Below, one piece after another: positions 1 to 6,477 of a stretch of DNA of 18,728 nucleotides. The notes under the pieces are model-generated. The model did not search any database. It was given only the letters and a program-made list of their open reading frames with translations, and was not told the origin of the DNA. This DNA comes from Pyrinomonadaceae bacterium (GTDB lineage: Bacteria > Acidobacteriota > Blastocatellia > Pyrinomonadales > Pyrinomonadaceae). The DNA lies in the NCBI GenBank assembly GCA_018060305.1, contig JAGOWF010000012.1, positions 1-18,728 on the forward strand, written 5' to 3'. How positions within the stretch are numbered: the first letter of the stretch is position 1; each line of letters opens with the position of its first letter. The position numbers were made by a program, and so were the translations under genes.

Positions 1-458
1 GCTGAGATCGTCAATAGCGGGAGCGTTATCACAAGCGCGGCGACCCGAGGCGTGACGAGCCGCCGGACGGGCGATGTTCCCAGTGCACGCATCGCGTCGA
101 TCTGCTGCGATACGACCATCGCCCCCAACTCCGCCGAGATCGATGAACCGACTCGCCCGGCGACTATCAAGGCTGTGAGCACGGGCCCAAGTTCCCGGAT
201 CAGTGATGTCGCAATGCCCTGGCCGGCATTGCTTTGGGCACCATAATATGCGAGCGTCGGATACATTTGCAGAACCAGAACGCCGCCCGTAAAAAAGCCC
301 GTAAGCAGCACGATGCCGAGCGAACCGACACCAATCCTGTTCATCTGAATGACGACCTCGTCAAAGTAACGCGGCCCGATCCTTATGCCTTTGAGCATGC
401 GCCAGATAAGGTCGCAGACCTGTTGAAGCTCAGATAAGAACCGTGTGAAGAAGTTCAT
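1..458 (-). CDS. mlaE: MlaE-family ABC transporter permease, N-terminal part (cut by window edge)
   Basis: The reverse strand read from ATG at 458 gives an open frame of about 152 codons to the window edge, so the C-terminus is missing. The protein begins MNFFTRFLSELQQVCDLIW. It has the MlaE hallmarks: a hydrophobic segment around GVGSLGIVLLTGFFTGGVLV, then SLIRELGPVLTALIVAGRVG and ISAELGAMVVSQQIDAMRAL, the cytoplasmic coupling region of the family. MlaE permeases work with an MlaF ATPase and an MlaD substrate-binding protein to move phospholipids between inner and outer membrane, which implies a diderm cell. The partner genes would lie beyond the left edge. AAGG stands seven bases before the ATG and a perfect TATAAT hexamer lies upstream, supporting this start. 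Family assignment is firm; the transported lipid is inferred from the family. Confidence 0.9.
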   Translation of the reverse strand, partial: MNFFTRFLSELQQVCDLIWRMLKGIRIGPRYFDEVVIQMNRIGVGSLGIVLLTGFFTGGVLVLQMYPTLAYYGAQSNAGQGIATSLIRELGPVLTALIVAGRVGSSISAELGAMVVSQQIDAMRALGTSPVRRLVTPRVAALVITLPLLTIS

Positions 459-486
459 TGTGAGACCTTGTTCGGGCGTTGGAGAG

Positions 487-492
487 ATTATA
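487..492 (-). promoter_or_regulatory. Candidate -10 box for the mlaE-like gene
   Basis: On the reverse strand a perfect TATAAT lies 28 bases before the mlaE ATG and just beyond the terminator of the preceding Spy-like gene. This is where a new promoter would be expected. I see no good -35 at 16-18 bp: that position falls in the T-rich tail of the terminator. The call rests on the -10 box and on position only. Confidence 0.4.
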
Positions 493-507
493 ACCGTCGT
501 CAATGGA

Positions 508-534
508 AACAAAAAGGCCGCCTCAGCGGCGGCC
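508..534 (-). terminator. Intrinsic terminator of the sigma/anti-sigma/Spy operon
   Basis: Read on the reverse strand, GGCCGCC and GGCGGCC form a perfect 7-bp GC-only stem around a 5-base loop (GCTGA), followed at once by TTTTTGTTT. It lies 26 bases after the stop codon of the Spy-like gene and before the candidate mlaE promoter. This is a textbook Rho-independent terminator separating the two transcription units. Confidence 0.9.
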
Positions 535-559
535 GTTCAGATAAAGTGCAAACTGGCTA

Positions 560-1123
560 TTATGGCTTGTATCTTTGCACCACAGGGATACCATTAATTC
601 CGCGATCTCCATTGGCTCGTCGCAGGCCACCTTTGCCCGCAGGTTGCTGGCGCTCTACTATGTCCATGCGTTCGCGTTGGAACCGAGAACGGAGTTCGCG
701 AAACCTGATCAACTGTTCAACCGTCAACACGCGCCGAACCGCAAGTTCGTCCAGCGATCGAATACTGATGAGTTCGGCTTGAGCGAGTTGGACGTCCTTT
801 AACCGTGCCCTCACGTCTTCTTCGTTGATCTCATCGGCATAGATCGCGGCATCAAGTAGGCGGTTTGCCTCACGAAATTGTATTTGTGCGGCCCTGATCA
901 AGGGCCGCCGGGCAGCGTTCATACGCCTTATCCGCTGGATCTGTTCGCGAGACAGGCCAAGCTGTCTCAGAAGGTTAAAGCGAGGGTCGGGCGGCCTCTC
1001 CGCAACTGGGTGGTCACCGTCCTGAGGTTCGTCAACCGGATTTTCCTGCGCAGCCGCGCTTAGCGCGAAAAGCGCGACGGCCGACGCGAGAATTAGCAGC
1101 CTGATTATCGAGTATCGTCTCAT
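560..1123 (-). CDS. Secreted Spy/CpxP-like periplasmic protein (LTxxQ family)
   Basis: A 187-residue protein starting MRRYSIIRLLILASAVALFA, a typical signal peptide ending near SAAAQ. The mature part is rich in Arg, Glu and Gln and almost entirely helical in character. It contains LGLSREQIQRIRRM and, later, an LTVEQ motif followed by LIRFRELRSRF. This resembles the LTxxQ motif of Spy/CpxP-type periplasmic chaperones and 'heavy-metal sensor' proteins. I chose ATG at 1123, four bases after the anti-sigma stop, over the upstream TTG at 1147, because it puts the signal peptide at the N-terminus. As third gene behind an ECF sigma and its anti-sigma, it is probably an effector or tuner of an envelope-stress response. 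It is followed by a strong terminator. Family moderately sure; ligand unknown. Confidence 0.8.
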   Translation of the reverse strand: MRRYSIIRLLILASAVALFALSAAAQENPVDEPQDGDHPVAERPPDPRFNLLRQLGLSREQIQRIRRMNAARRPLIRAAQIQFREANRLLDAAIYADEINEEDVRARLKDVQLAQAELISIRSLDELAVRRVLTVEQLIRFRELRSRFQRERMDIVERQQPAGKGGLRRANGDRGINGIPVVQRYKP

Positions 1124-1127
1124 ACGT

Positions 1128-1805
1128 CTATCCGCCGACCTCGTCAAACAGGTCGGTCAGCCTCAATGATTCATCTTCCAATTCAACGTCGTTGCTTAGA
1201 GCCGGAGCCCTACGGGCCTGTCGCAACTGTTCGTCAGAGCCAATGTCTTTGGCCTTTGGAGCCTTAGGCACAACTTGGGCCTTGACTTTCGAAACCTTGT
1301 ATGGCCGTATCGGCTCGGTTTTAATTGCCACAGGTTCCACATCCGCGACGTCCTCGACTTTCGGAAGGGCAGCCGTTGTCACAACCTCGGCAGTCGTCGT
1401 CCGAACCTCGGGAACCGCGACGTTGGACGCGATCTGCGGCTCAGTTGGACGGAATAAGTTGAACGCAACCAAGGTCAGCATCAGAAGTATCGCAAAGGCT
1501 CCGGCAGCCGCGAACGATGGTCGAGCGAAGATCGCGGCGATCTGGGCAAAGACGCCAATTCGCGTCGGAACGTCGCCCGGCATCGTAAAATGCGGCGTCG
1601 CCAGCGGCACGAACGCTTCCTTGTGCCATTCATAGACCGAAAATCGCGCGTCCGCAACAGCCGCGAACTCGTCCGTGCACGACGAACACTCAGCGAGATG
1701 CGCCTCAAAGACGTTCACCTCGCACTCCGCCATCTCCTGATACAGATACGGCACGACACCCTCAGCGGACTCGCACAACAGATTGTCTATGTTCCTTTTC
1801 ATCAT
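1128..1805 (-). CDS. Membrane-anchored zinc-finger anti-sigma factor
   Basis: A 225-residue protein. The N-terminal part carries H36-x3-C40-x2-C43 (AHLAECSSC), the zinc-binding anti-sigma (ZAS) signature, with a further Cys at 28. One transmembrane helix lies near residues 98-118 (AAAGAFAILLMLTLVAFNLF). A Val/Ala/Pro/Lys-rich and later Arg/Glu-rich tail of about 105 residues follows and would be periplasmic. The ATG at 1805 overlaps the sigma stop codon (TGATG) and has GGAGG seven bases upstream, so it is favoured over the TTG at 1808 and the ATG at 1802. The overlap implies translational coupling and near-equal amounts of sigma and anti-sigma. The expected role is to hold the neighbouring ECF sigma factor at the membrane until a signal releases it; the signal cannot be read from sequence. 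Confidence 0.88.
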   Translation of the reverse strand: MMKRNIDNLLCESAEGVVPYLYQEMAECEVNVFEAHLAECSSCTDEFAAVADARFSVYEWHKEAFVPLATPHFTMPGDVPTRIGVFAQIAAIFARPSFAAAGAFAILLMLTLVAFNLFRPTEPQIASNVAVPEVRTTTAEVVTTAALPKVEDVADVEPVAIKTEPIRPYKVSKVKAQVVPKAPKAKDIGSDEQLRQARRAPALSNDVELEDESLRLTDLFDEVGG

Positions 1806-2383
1806 CAAACGACCTCCACGGGCGTTCGTTCTAATCGCATCCTAAGCTGTTTGAGCGCCGTGTAGAGGCGGCTCTTGACCGTGCTCAGGGGTAGTTCGAG
1901 CGTGTCGGATATCTCTTGAAATGTCATCTCCTCAAATTCTTTCATCACGATGACCTCTCTCAGTTCGGTCGGCAACGCGGTTACGGCCTGCCTGACGACG
2001 CGGAGCCGTTCGCCTTGCTCGGCTTCATTAGCGGGCGAGTATCTGGCCGCCGCGACAAAGACCCTCTCCTCTGAACCATCCGAGTCGTCAAAAAAGTCTT
2101 CCGCCCGCGTCTTCTGCCTGCGTTTGATCGTCAGACACTGGTTGACGGCGATACGATGCAGCCATGACGACACTTTCGCCTCGCCACGAAAGCGGCCGAG
2201 GTTACGATACGCGGCAATGAACGCCTCCTGTGCGGCATCGCGAGCGTCATCCTCACGCCCAAGCATACCGAAGCAGAGAGCGAATATCTTTCGCTCCCAC
2301 CGCCTCATCAATTCGCCGAACGCCTCCGGCTTCTCCAAAACCGAAAGCTCGACAAGCTGCTCGTCCGTCAGGTCAATGAACAT
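1805..2383 (-). CDS. ECF-type (sigma-70 group 4) RNA polymerase sigma factor
   Basis: A 192-residue protein with both ECF domains. Region 2 spans about residues 22-90, with FGELMRRWERKIFALCFGML and the DDARDAAQEAFIAAYRNL segment, then WLHRIAVNQCL. Region 4 spans about 137-185, with LPTELREVIVMKEFEEMTF and the helix-turn-helix EISDTLELPLSTVKSRLYTA. The linker is acidic (DDSDGSEE). It directs RNA polymerase to a small stress regulon. It is the first gene of the sigma/anti-sigma/Spy operon, with its stop overlapping the anti-sigma ATG. There is no clear Shine-Dalgarno before the ATG at 2383; GAGGAG lies too far upstream. A perfect hairpin sits 52 bases upstream. A GTCTAA hexamer at 2468-2463 could be an ECF -10, but I found no convincing -35. 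Confidence 0.93.
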   Translation of the reverse strand: MFIDLTDEQLVELSVLEKPEAFGELMRRWERKIFALCFGMLGREDDARDAAQEAFIAAYRNLGRFRGEAKVSSWLHRIAVNQCLTIKRRQKTRAEDFFDDSDGSEERVFVAAARYSPANEAEQGERLRVVRQAVTALPTELREVIVMKEFEEMTFQEISDTLELPLSTVKSRLYTALKQLRMRLERTPVEVV

Positions 2384-2434
2384 CTACCGTTTCAGATGAT
2401 CTAACTCCTCGTGAATAATAGCTCAAACAGCAAC

Positions 2435-2456
2435 GAATGCGAACACTTTCGCATTC
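2435..2456. promoter_or_regulatory. Perfect 9-bp inverted repeat upstream of the ECF sigma gene
   Basis: GAATGCGAA and TTCGCATTC form a perfect 9-bp inverted repeat around a 4-base loop. The arms lie at 2435-2443 and 2448-2456, in the leader or promoter zone of the sigma operon. It has no T-tract on either side, so it does not look like an intrinsic terminator. It could be an operator for a dimeric regulator or a leader RNA hairpin. Confidence 0.5.
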
Positions 2457-2745
2457 AGTGAATTAGACGCACGAAATAGAGAAATAGTCTTAGGTGTGGC
2501 CCTTCGCGTGAAAGATCTCGTAAATCCCGCTCTCTTGCGGCTCAGCCGGTCTATTTGCGCAAAGGCTCTAGTTTTGTATCGACAGATCGTGGGTGTGTAT
2601 CGATCATTTTTGATGATATGGCCCCCTACTGATGATCTCCTTGATGATCTCGGACTCGCAGAGATAGTGGACGAGTTATAAAGGTATCGATGTAGGCCAT
2701 GATAAATGTGCGACAGGAAAAAGCGATTCGAGTTTGTCATTCGTA

Positions 2746-2863
2746 TTGCCCAAGCCCGCGCGTGAGCAAGGGCGATACACTCAGGACTAGATGTCGATGA
2801 ATATCGCGGTCATCTTCAAGTGACGTTTCGCTTTCGCCCTTGCTCACGCGCGGGCTTCCGCAA
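2746..2863. repeat. Palindromic interspersed element, copy 1
   Basis: The left arm 2752-2774 (AAGCCCGCGCG then TGAGCAAGGGCG) is the exact reverse complement of the right arm 2835-2857, a perfect 23-bp match. Beyond two unmatched bases on each side, TTGC (2746-2749) pairs with GCAA (2860-2863), so the full element is about 118 bp. The roughly 60-bp centre is not palindromic and holds no gene. A second copy with identical 23-bp arms lies at 16813-16935. The design fits a REP- or MITE-like element; no transposase is in the window. Confidence 0.9.
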
Positions 2864-2917
2864 CGTGTGGCGAGGGTGACTGAGAATTGGAAGTTCCAGG
2901 GTCATAACGCTCATACA

Positions 2918-3355
2918 TCACACGCTTTCCGGCTCTATTGTATTTATGTTTCCAAACCTCGTAAAATCTCTGACGTTGAACGTCAGAATATTCGCGATCC
3001 CATGAACATTCATTTGAGCGACCAACCGGGCATCGTGGACGCTTTTTCCGATAATTCTATGTGTTAGAACGAGATGTTCCCATTCGCGGAAGATCTCAGG
3101 GGTCTCATCAAGCAAGAAAAACAAGTCCTTAATTTTCTGTACTTCCGCTCTTGCCTCTAGCACAGAGAGACCAAGCCCGTTTGCGTCCGTGGGCCGAGTT
3201 GCTGAAACCCAGAACTCGATAAGATTTTGCGGGACAATAAAAAGGCGATCGGACTGGTCGCCCAACTTTGCAGTTGCAGAGGCTGAGGCGGCGTAAAAGG
3301 GAGAGACCGGATTTGCCAGATAGGTAAGGACGTTTGAATCAATCAGGTAATCCAT
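2918..3355 (-). CDS. vapC: VapC-like PIN-domain ribonuclease toxin
   Basis: A 145-residue protein with the PIN-domain pattern. It opens MDYLIDSNVLTYLANP (first acidic residue D7), has NLIEFWVSATRP with the conserved Glu, then HDARLVAQM with Asp, and ends with the family motif ILTFNVRDFTRF. These acidic residues bind the metal that cuts RNA, usually tRNA or rRNA in this family. It lies nine bases after the stop of the small upstream gene, the normal antitoxin-then-toxin order, and has no strong ribosome site of its own, consistent with coupled translation. The pair sits alone between the repeat-bearing gene-poor stretch and proS, as expected for a mobile or accessory module. All expected acidic positions are present, so the toxin looks intact. 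The RNA target cannot be predicted. Confidence 0.9.
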   Translation of the reverse strand: MDYLIDSNVLTYLANPVSPFYAASASATAKLGDQSDRLFIVPQNLIEFWVSATRPTDANGLGLSVLEARAEVQKIKDLFFLLDETPEIFREWEHLVLTHRIIGKSVHDARLVAQMNVHGIANILTFNVRDFTRFGNINTIEPESV

Positions 3356-3364
3356 ACCGGCGAA

Positions 3365-3622
3365 CTAATATAGATTTTCACGCCGCAGGCTCTCAAGCGG
3401 AATCGCAGGGGCGTTCGATTTATGGCCTTCGACCCACTCCTTAAACGCTTTCAACCATTCCTCGCGCGATGCAGTTTCACAAAATCGCTTTTCTGCTTCA
3501 GGTGGGCTTCCATTCGGAATGAGACTCCTTAAATACCCATCGATCGACAGCCCGGCGAGTCTTGCTTGCGACTCGATCAAAGCAACTGTTTCCGCACTGA
3601 CTTGGTCTATGGCTTTACTCAT
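3365..3622 (-). CDS. vapB: VapB-like antitoxin
   Basis: An 85-residue protein directly upstream of the PIN toxin. The N-terminal part (residues 8-35, SAETVALIESQARLAGLSID then GYLRSL) has the strand-helix-helix look of a ribbon-helix-helix DNA-binding domain. The C-terminal tail (APAIPLESLRRENLY) is the kind of extended segment that wraps around and blocks a PIN toxin. It starts at ATG 3622 with AAGG just upstream. Antitoxins of this type neutralise the toxin and repress their own operon. A candidate operator lies at 3630-3657. The exact antitoxin family is not certain, but position and size make the role likely. Confidence 0.82.
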   Translation of the reverse strand: MSKAIDQVSAETVALIESQARLAGLSIDGYLRSLIPNGSPPEAEKRFCETASREEWLKAFKEWVEGHKSNAPAIPLESLRRENLY

Positions 3623-3629
3623 AGCCTTA

Positions 3630-3657
3630 ATACCCTAGGAAATCTTATCATAGGTAT
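3630..3657 (-). promoter_or_regulatory. Candidate vapBC promoter/operator
   Basis: Just upstream of vapB, ATACCCTA and TAGGTAT form an imperfect inverted repeat (one extra C) around a 13-base centre. The centre holds TATGAT on the reverse strand (3652-3647), one mismatch from a -10 box and 24 bases from the antitoxin ATG. A dyad over the -10 is typical for toxin-antitoxin autorepression. No clear -35 was found. Confidence 0.4.
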
Positions 3658-3672
3658 CTCGATGATTCGATG

Positions 3673-5142
3673 CTAATACGCCCTCGCAAACACAACACGC
3701 CGCGCCGATTCTTTGCCGGAATAGACGCATTTGCCCGATTCGGCGATACCGACTAGCGGGATGCAGCGGATGGTGGCTTTGGTTTCGGCTTTGATGGCGT
3801 CTTCGGTCTCGGCGGTGCCGTCCCAGTGGGCCATGAGGAATCCGCCGCGCTCGATCTGGGCTTTGAATTCGTCCCAGGTGTCCACGGTGAAGGTGTTTTC
3901 CTCGCGAAAGGCAAGTGCCCGTTTGTAGATGTTCGCCTGTATCTTGTCGAGCAGGGCGGCGACGTGCCCGGCGATGCCTTCGAGCGGCTGCGATTCTTTT
4001 GTCAGCGTGTCGCGGCGTGCGACCTCGATGGTGCCGGCCTCAAGATCGCGCATGCCGATACCGAGGCGGACGGGAACGCCCTTTAGCTCGTATTCGGCAA
4101 ACTTCCATCCCGAACGCTGGTTGTCGCTGTCGTCGTATTTTACGGAAACGCCGGCGGCTTTTAGCTCGGCAATGACGGGAGCGATCCTCTCAGAGATCGC
4201 GGCCTGGTCTTCGGGCGTCTTGTAGATCGGGATCACGACGACCTGTATCGGCGCGAGCTTGGGCGGCAGCACGAGGCCCTGATCGTCCGAGTGCGCCATT
4301 ATCAACGCGCCCATAAGCCGCGTCGAAACGCCCCAGCTCGTCGCCCACGGATATTCGAGCTGATTCTCTTTATTGACAAACTGCACGTCGAAGCCGCGAG
4401 CGAAATTCTGCCCGAGGAAGTGAGACGTCCCGCACTGCAACGCCTTGCCGTCCTGCATCAGGCCCTCGATACAATAGGTCTCGACCGCACCCGCAAATCG
4501 CTCGGCCGGGCTTTTAACGCCCTGCACCACCGGCAACGCCATCCAGTTCTCTGCGAAGTCGGCATAGACGCCTAGCATTGTTTCGGCCTCCTCTATCGCC
4601 TCGCCCTCGGTCGCGTGGGCCGTGTGGCCCTCTTGCCAGAGAAACTCCGCGGTGCGAAGAAAGATGCGCGTGCGCATCTCCCAACGAACGACGTTTGCCC
4701 ATTGGTTTATGAGAAGCGGCAGGTCGCGCCACGACTGTATCCAGCCCTTGTAAGCATTCCAGATCACGGCCTCGGACGTAGGGCGGATGATAAGCTCTTC
4801 CTCGAGCTTTGCGTTAGGATCGACCATCAGGCCGCCGTTCGGGTCGGCTTTGAGACGATAATGCGTAACGACCGCGCACTCCTTTGCAAAGCCCTCGGCG
4901 TGTTCCTCTTCCTTTTCGAGAAAGGATTTCGGGACAAAGAGTGGGAAATAGGCGTTTACGTGCCCGGTCGCCTTGAACATATCGTCCAACGCCCGCTGCA
5001 TCTTTTCCCAGATCGCGTAGCCGTACGGCTTGATTACCATACAGCCGCGAACAGCGCTGTTCTCGGCCAGGTCGGCACGTTTTACGATCTCGTTATACCA
5101 CTCGGAATAGTTCTCGGCCCGTTTCGGAAGTCCTTTGCTCAT
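3673..5142 (-). CDS. proS: Prolyl-tRNA synthetase, archaeal/eukaryotic-type short form
   Basis: A 489-residue class II synthetase that charges tRNA-Pro with proline. It begins MSKGLPKRAENYSEWYNEIV. Key parts are RPTSEAVIWNAYKGWIQSW and INQWANVVRWEMRTRIFLRT (motif 2 region), FLWQEGHTAHAT, LQCGTSHFLGQNFA, and WGVSTRLMGALIMAHSDDQG (motif 3 region). An anticodon-binding domain follows, with a C-terminal extension containing two Cys regions and a terminal Tyr. The short form without the INS editing domain and with this C-terminal domain is the archaeal/eukaryotic-type ProRS, also found in several bacterial phyla. The frame is open a further 26 codons upstream to 5220. That extension (ending SVLSVTSVADFL) is encoded by the palindromic repeat at 5150-5278, so I take ATG 5142, which matches the usual family N-terminus. 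It is divergent from proline dehydrogenase. Confidence 0.95.
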   Translation of the reverse strand: MSKGLPKRAENYSEWYNEIVKRADLAENSAVRGCMVIKPYGYAIWEKMQRALDDMFKATGHVNAYFPLFVPKSFLEKEEEHAEGFAKECAVVTHYRLKADPNGGLMVDPNAKLEEELIIRPTSEAVIWNAYKGWIQSWRDLPLLINQWANVVRWEMRTRIFLRTAEFLWQEGHTAHATEGEAIEEAETMLGVYADFAENWMALPVVQGVKSPAERFAGAVETYCIEGLMQDGKALQCGTSHFLGQNFARGFDVQFVNKENQLEYPWATSWGVSTRLMGALIMAHSDDQGLVLPPKLAPIQVVVIPIYKTPEDQAAISERIAPVIAELKAAGVSVKYDDSDNQRSGWKFAEYELKGVPVRLGIGMRDLEAGTIEVARRDTLTKESQPLEGIAGHVAALLDKIQANIYKRALAFREENTFTVDTWDEFKAQIERGGFLMAHWDGTAETEDAIKAETKATIRCIPLVGIAESGKCVYSGKESARRVVFARAY

Positions 5143-5149
5143 AAGAAAG

Positions 5150-5278
5150 TCAGCCACAGAAGTCACAGAGAGCACTGAGGCGAAGAATCGATAATACGGC
5201 ATATTCGCTCGGACTGACAATTCGAGCCGAGATCGCGGGCTTCTTTTGCTCCGTGCCCTCTGTGTGCTCTGTGGCTGA
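5150..5278. repeat. Palindromic element with CACAGAG-type arms between proS and proline dehydrogenase
   Basis: The arms at 5150-5187 and 5241-5278 are imperfect reverse complements. The outer 11 bp (TCAGCCACAGA / TCTGTGGCTGA) match perfectly; the rest matches with a few mismatches. Within each arm the sequence is a short tandem series of CACAGAG-like units with two- to three-base spacers. The element fills nearly the whole gap between the divergent genes, so both leaders and probably both promoters overlap it. Confidence 0.8.
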
Positions 5279-5283
5279 TATGC

Positions 5284-5289
5284 TATTAT
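5284..5289 (+). promoter_or_regulatory. Candidate -10 box of proline dehydrogenase
   Basis: TATTAT (one mismatch from TATAAT) lies nine bases before the ATG at 5299. If used, transcription would begin at or next to the start codon, giving a leaderless or near-leaderless mRNA. This fits the lack of a Shine-Dalgarno site (CCCGCCTTT before ATG). I found no good -35. Confidence 0.35.
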
Positions 5290-5298
5290 CCCGCCTTT

Positions 5299-6477
5299 AT
5301 GAGTGAATTCTTTCTGGACTTCCAGGACACCGCGACCGCGTTTGCCGATAAGACCGATTCACAGCTAAAAGAGAAGCACCGGCTGCTCAAGGTTCTTAAC
5401 TCGCCGGCCCTCAACTCGATCGGCACGAAGGCCGCGAAGTTTGCCCTATCTATCGGGTTGCCGGTCGAAGGCCTGATCAAATCGACGATCTTCGAGCAAT
5501 TCTGCGGCGGCGAAACGATCGCGGAATGTGATCTCGTTATCAAAAAGCTCGGCAATTCGGGGATCGGCACGATCCTCGATTATTCAGTTGAGGGAAAGGC
5601 TACCGAGGAGGATTTTGACCGCACGCGCGATGAGATAGTTCGCACGATCGAGCGGGCAAAGGGTGACACGAATATTCCGTTTTCGGTATTTAAGGTCACC
5701 GGCATCGCCCCGCTTGGAACTCTCGAGAGAATGAGCGGGCGCAAGAAACTGGATGCCAAGGGCCAGGCCAAGTGCGAGCGGATCACCAAACGTATCGCAG
5801 ATATCTGCGAAGCGGCCTACCAGGCGAATCAGCCGCTGTTTATCGACGCCGAAGATTCCTGGATCCAGGACGCCATCGACCGGATCGTCACCGAGATGAT
5901 GGAACGGTATAATCGCGAGCGGCCATTCATCTATAACACTCTCCAGATGTATCGCACCGACCGCCTGCAGCATCTGAAAGACGCGCGGCGGCAGGCGAAA
6001 GCCGACGGCTATTTTTATGCCGTAAAGCTCGTTCGTGGGGCGTATATGGAAAAAGAGCGAGAGAGAGCGGCCGAGATGGATTATCCGTCACCAATCCACG
6101 AGACAAAGGCAGACACGGACGCCGATTATGATGCCGCCCTGGACTATTGCATGCGACATTACACGGACATGGCCTTTGTCAATGGGACGCATAACGAGAA
6201 CAGCGCGCTCCATCTTGCACGGCTGATGCACGAAGGCGGCGTTGCACCCGATCATCCGCACATCTTTTTTTCACAGCTTTACGGGATGGGCGACGGCATT
6301 TCCTACGTCTTGGCGAAGCACGGATACAACGTGTCCAAATACGTTCCCTACGGCCCGGTCCACGACGCCGTTCCGTATCTGATCCGGCGGGCAGAGGAAA
6401 ACACCGCGACCGCAGGGCAAGTCAGCAGGGAACTCGAAATGGTCCGACGAGAATTGCGCCGGCGTGGCCTAGCGTAG
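5299..6477 (+). CDS. Proline dehydrogenase, monofunctional
   Basis: A 392-residue FAD enzyme that oxidises proline to pyrroline-5-carboxylate, the first step of proline catabolism. The TIM-barrel motifs are clear: FIDAEDSWIQD (181-191), NTLQMYRTDRLQHL (213-226), YAVKLVRGAYMEKER (240-254), MAFVNGTHNE (291-300), and the C-terminal YVPYGPV (348-354) with PYLIRRAEEN (359-368), whose paired arginines bind the proline carboxylate. It lacks the P5C dehydrogenase and DNA-binding domains of full PutA, so the second step must be encoded elsewhere. It is divergent from proS, with a shared palindromic intergenic region. Its last codons overlap the tail of the convergent gene 6469-6828 by nine bases. Function is firm. 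Confidence 0.95.
   Translation: MSEFFLDFQDTATAFADKTDSQLKEKHRLLKVLNSPALNSIGTKAAKFALSIGLPVEGLIKSTIFEQFCGGETIAECDLVIKKLGNSGIGTILDYSVEGKATEEDFDRTRDEIVRTIERAKGDTNIPFSVFKVTGIAPLGTLERMSGRKKLDAKGQAKCERITKRIADICEAAYQANQPLFIDAEDSWIQDAIDRIVTEMMERYNRERPFIYNTLQMYRTDRLQHLKDARRQAKADGYFYAVKLVRGAYMEKERERAAEMDYPSPIHETKADTDADYDAALDYCMRHYTDMAFVNGTHNENSALHLARLMHEGGVAPDHPHIFFSQLYGMGDGISYVLAKHGYNVSKYVPYGPVHDAVPYLIRRAEENTATAGQVSRELEMVRRELRRRGLA

Larger units (their letters stand above)
2384..2917. other. Gene-poor stretch of 534 bp between the sigma operon and vapC
   Basis: I find no convincing gene here. The stretch holds the 22-bp hairpin at 2435-2456 and the palindromic element at 2746-2863. A 61-codon plus-strand frame from GTG at 2496 and a 105-codon minus-strand frame overlap each other. 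Both lack a usual ribosome site or recognisable domain, and the plus-strand frame is rich in codons rare in the neighbours (CTA, TTG, ATA, TTA). The base composition is visibly more AT-rich than in flanking genes. Confidence 0.6.

Noticed and set aside
2496..2681. 61-codon plus-strand frame starting GTG (ending DDLGLAEIVDEL)
   Set aside because: It has no proper ribosome site and uses many codons rare in the neighbours (CTA, TTG, ATA, TTA). I recognise no domain. The acidic tail looks protein-like, so a decayed gene is possible but not supportable.
2423..2740. 105-codon minus-strand frame
   Set aside because: Ser/Arg-rich composition without a domain. It runs through the sigma-operon leader hairpin, overlaps another frame and has no ribosome site.
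4615..5178. 187-codon plus-strand frame opposite proS
   Set aside because: An antisense shadow. It has no domain, and proS is unambiguous on the other strand.
5143..5220. 26-codon N-terminal extension of proS
   Set aside because: The added residues (SVLSVTSVADFL) are translated from the palindromic repeat. The usual family N-terminus begins at ATG 5142.
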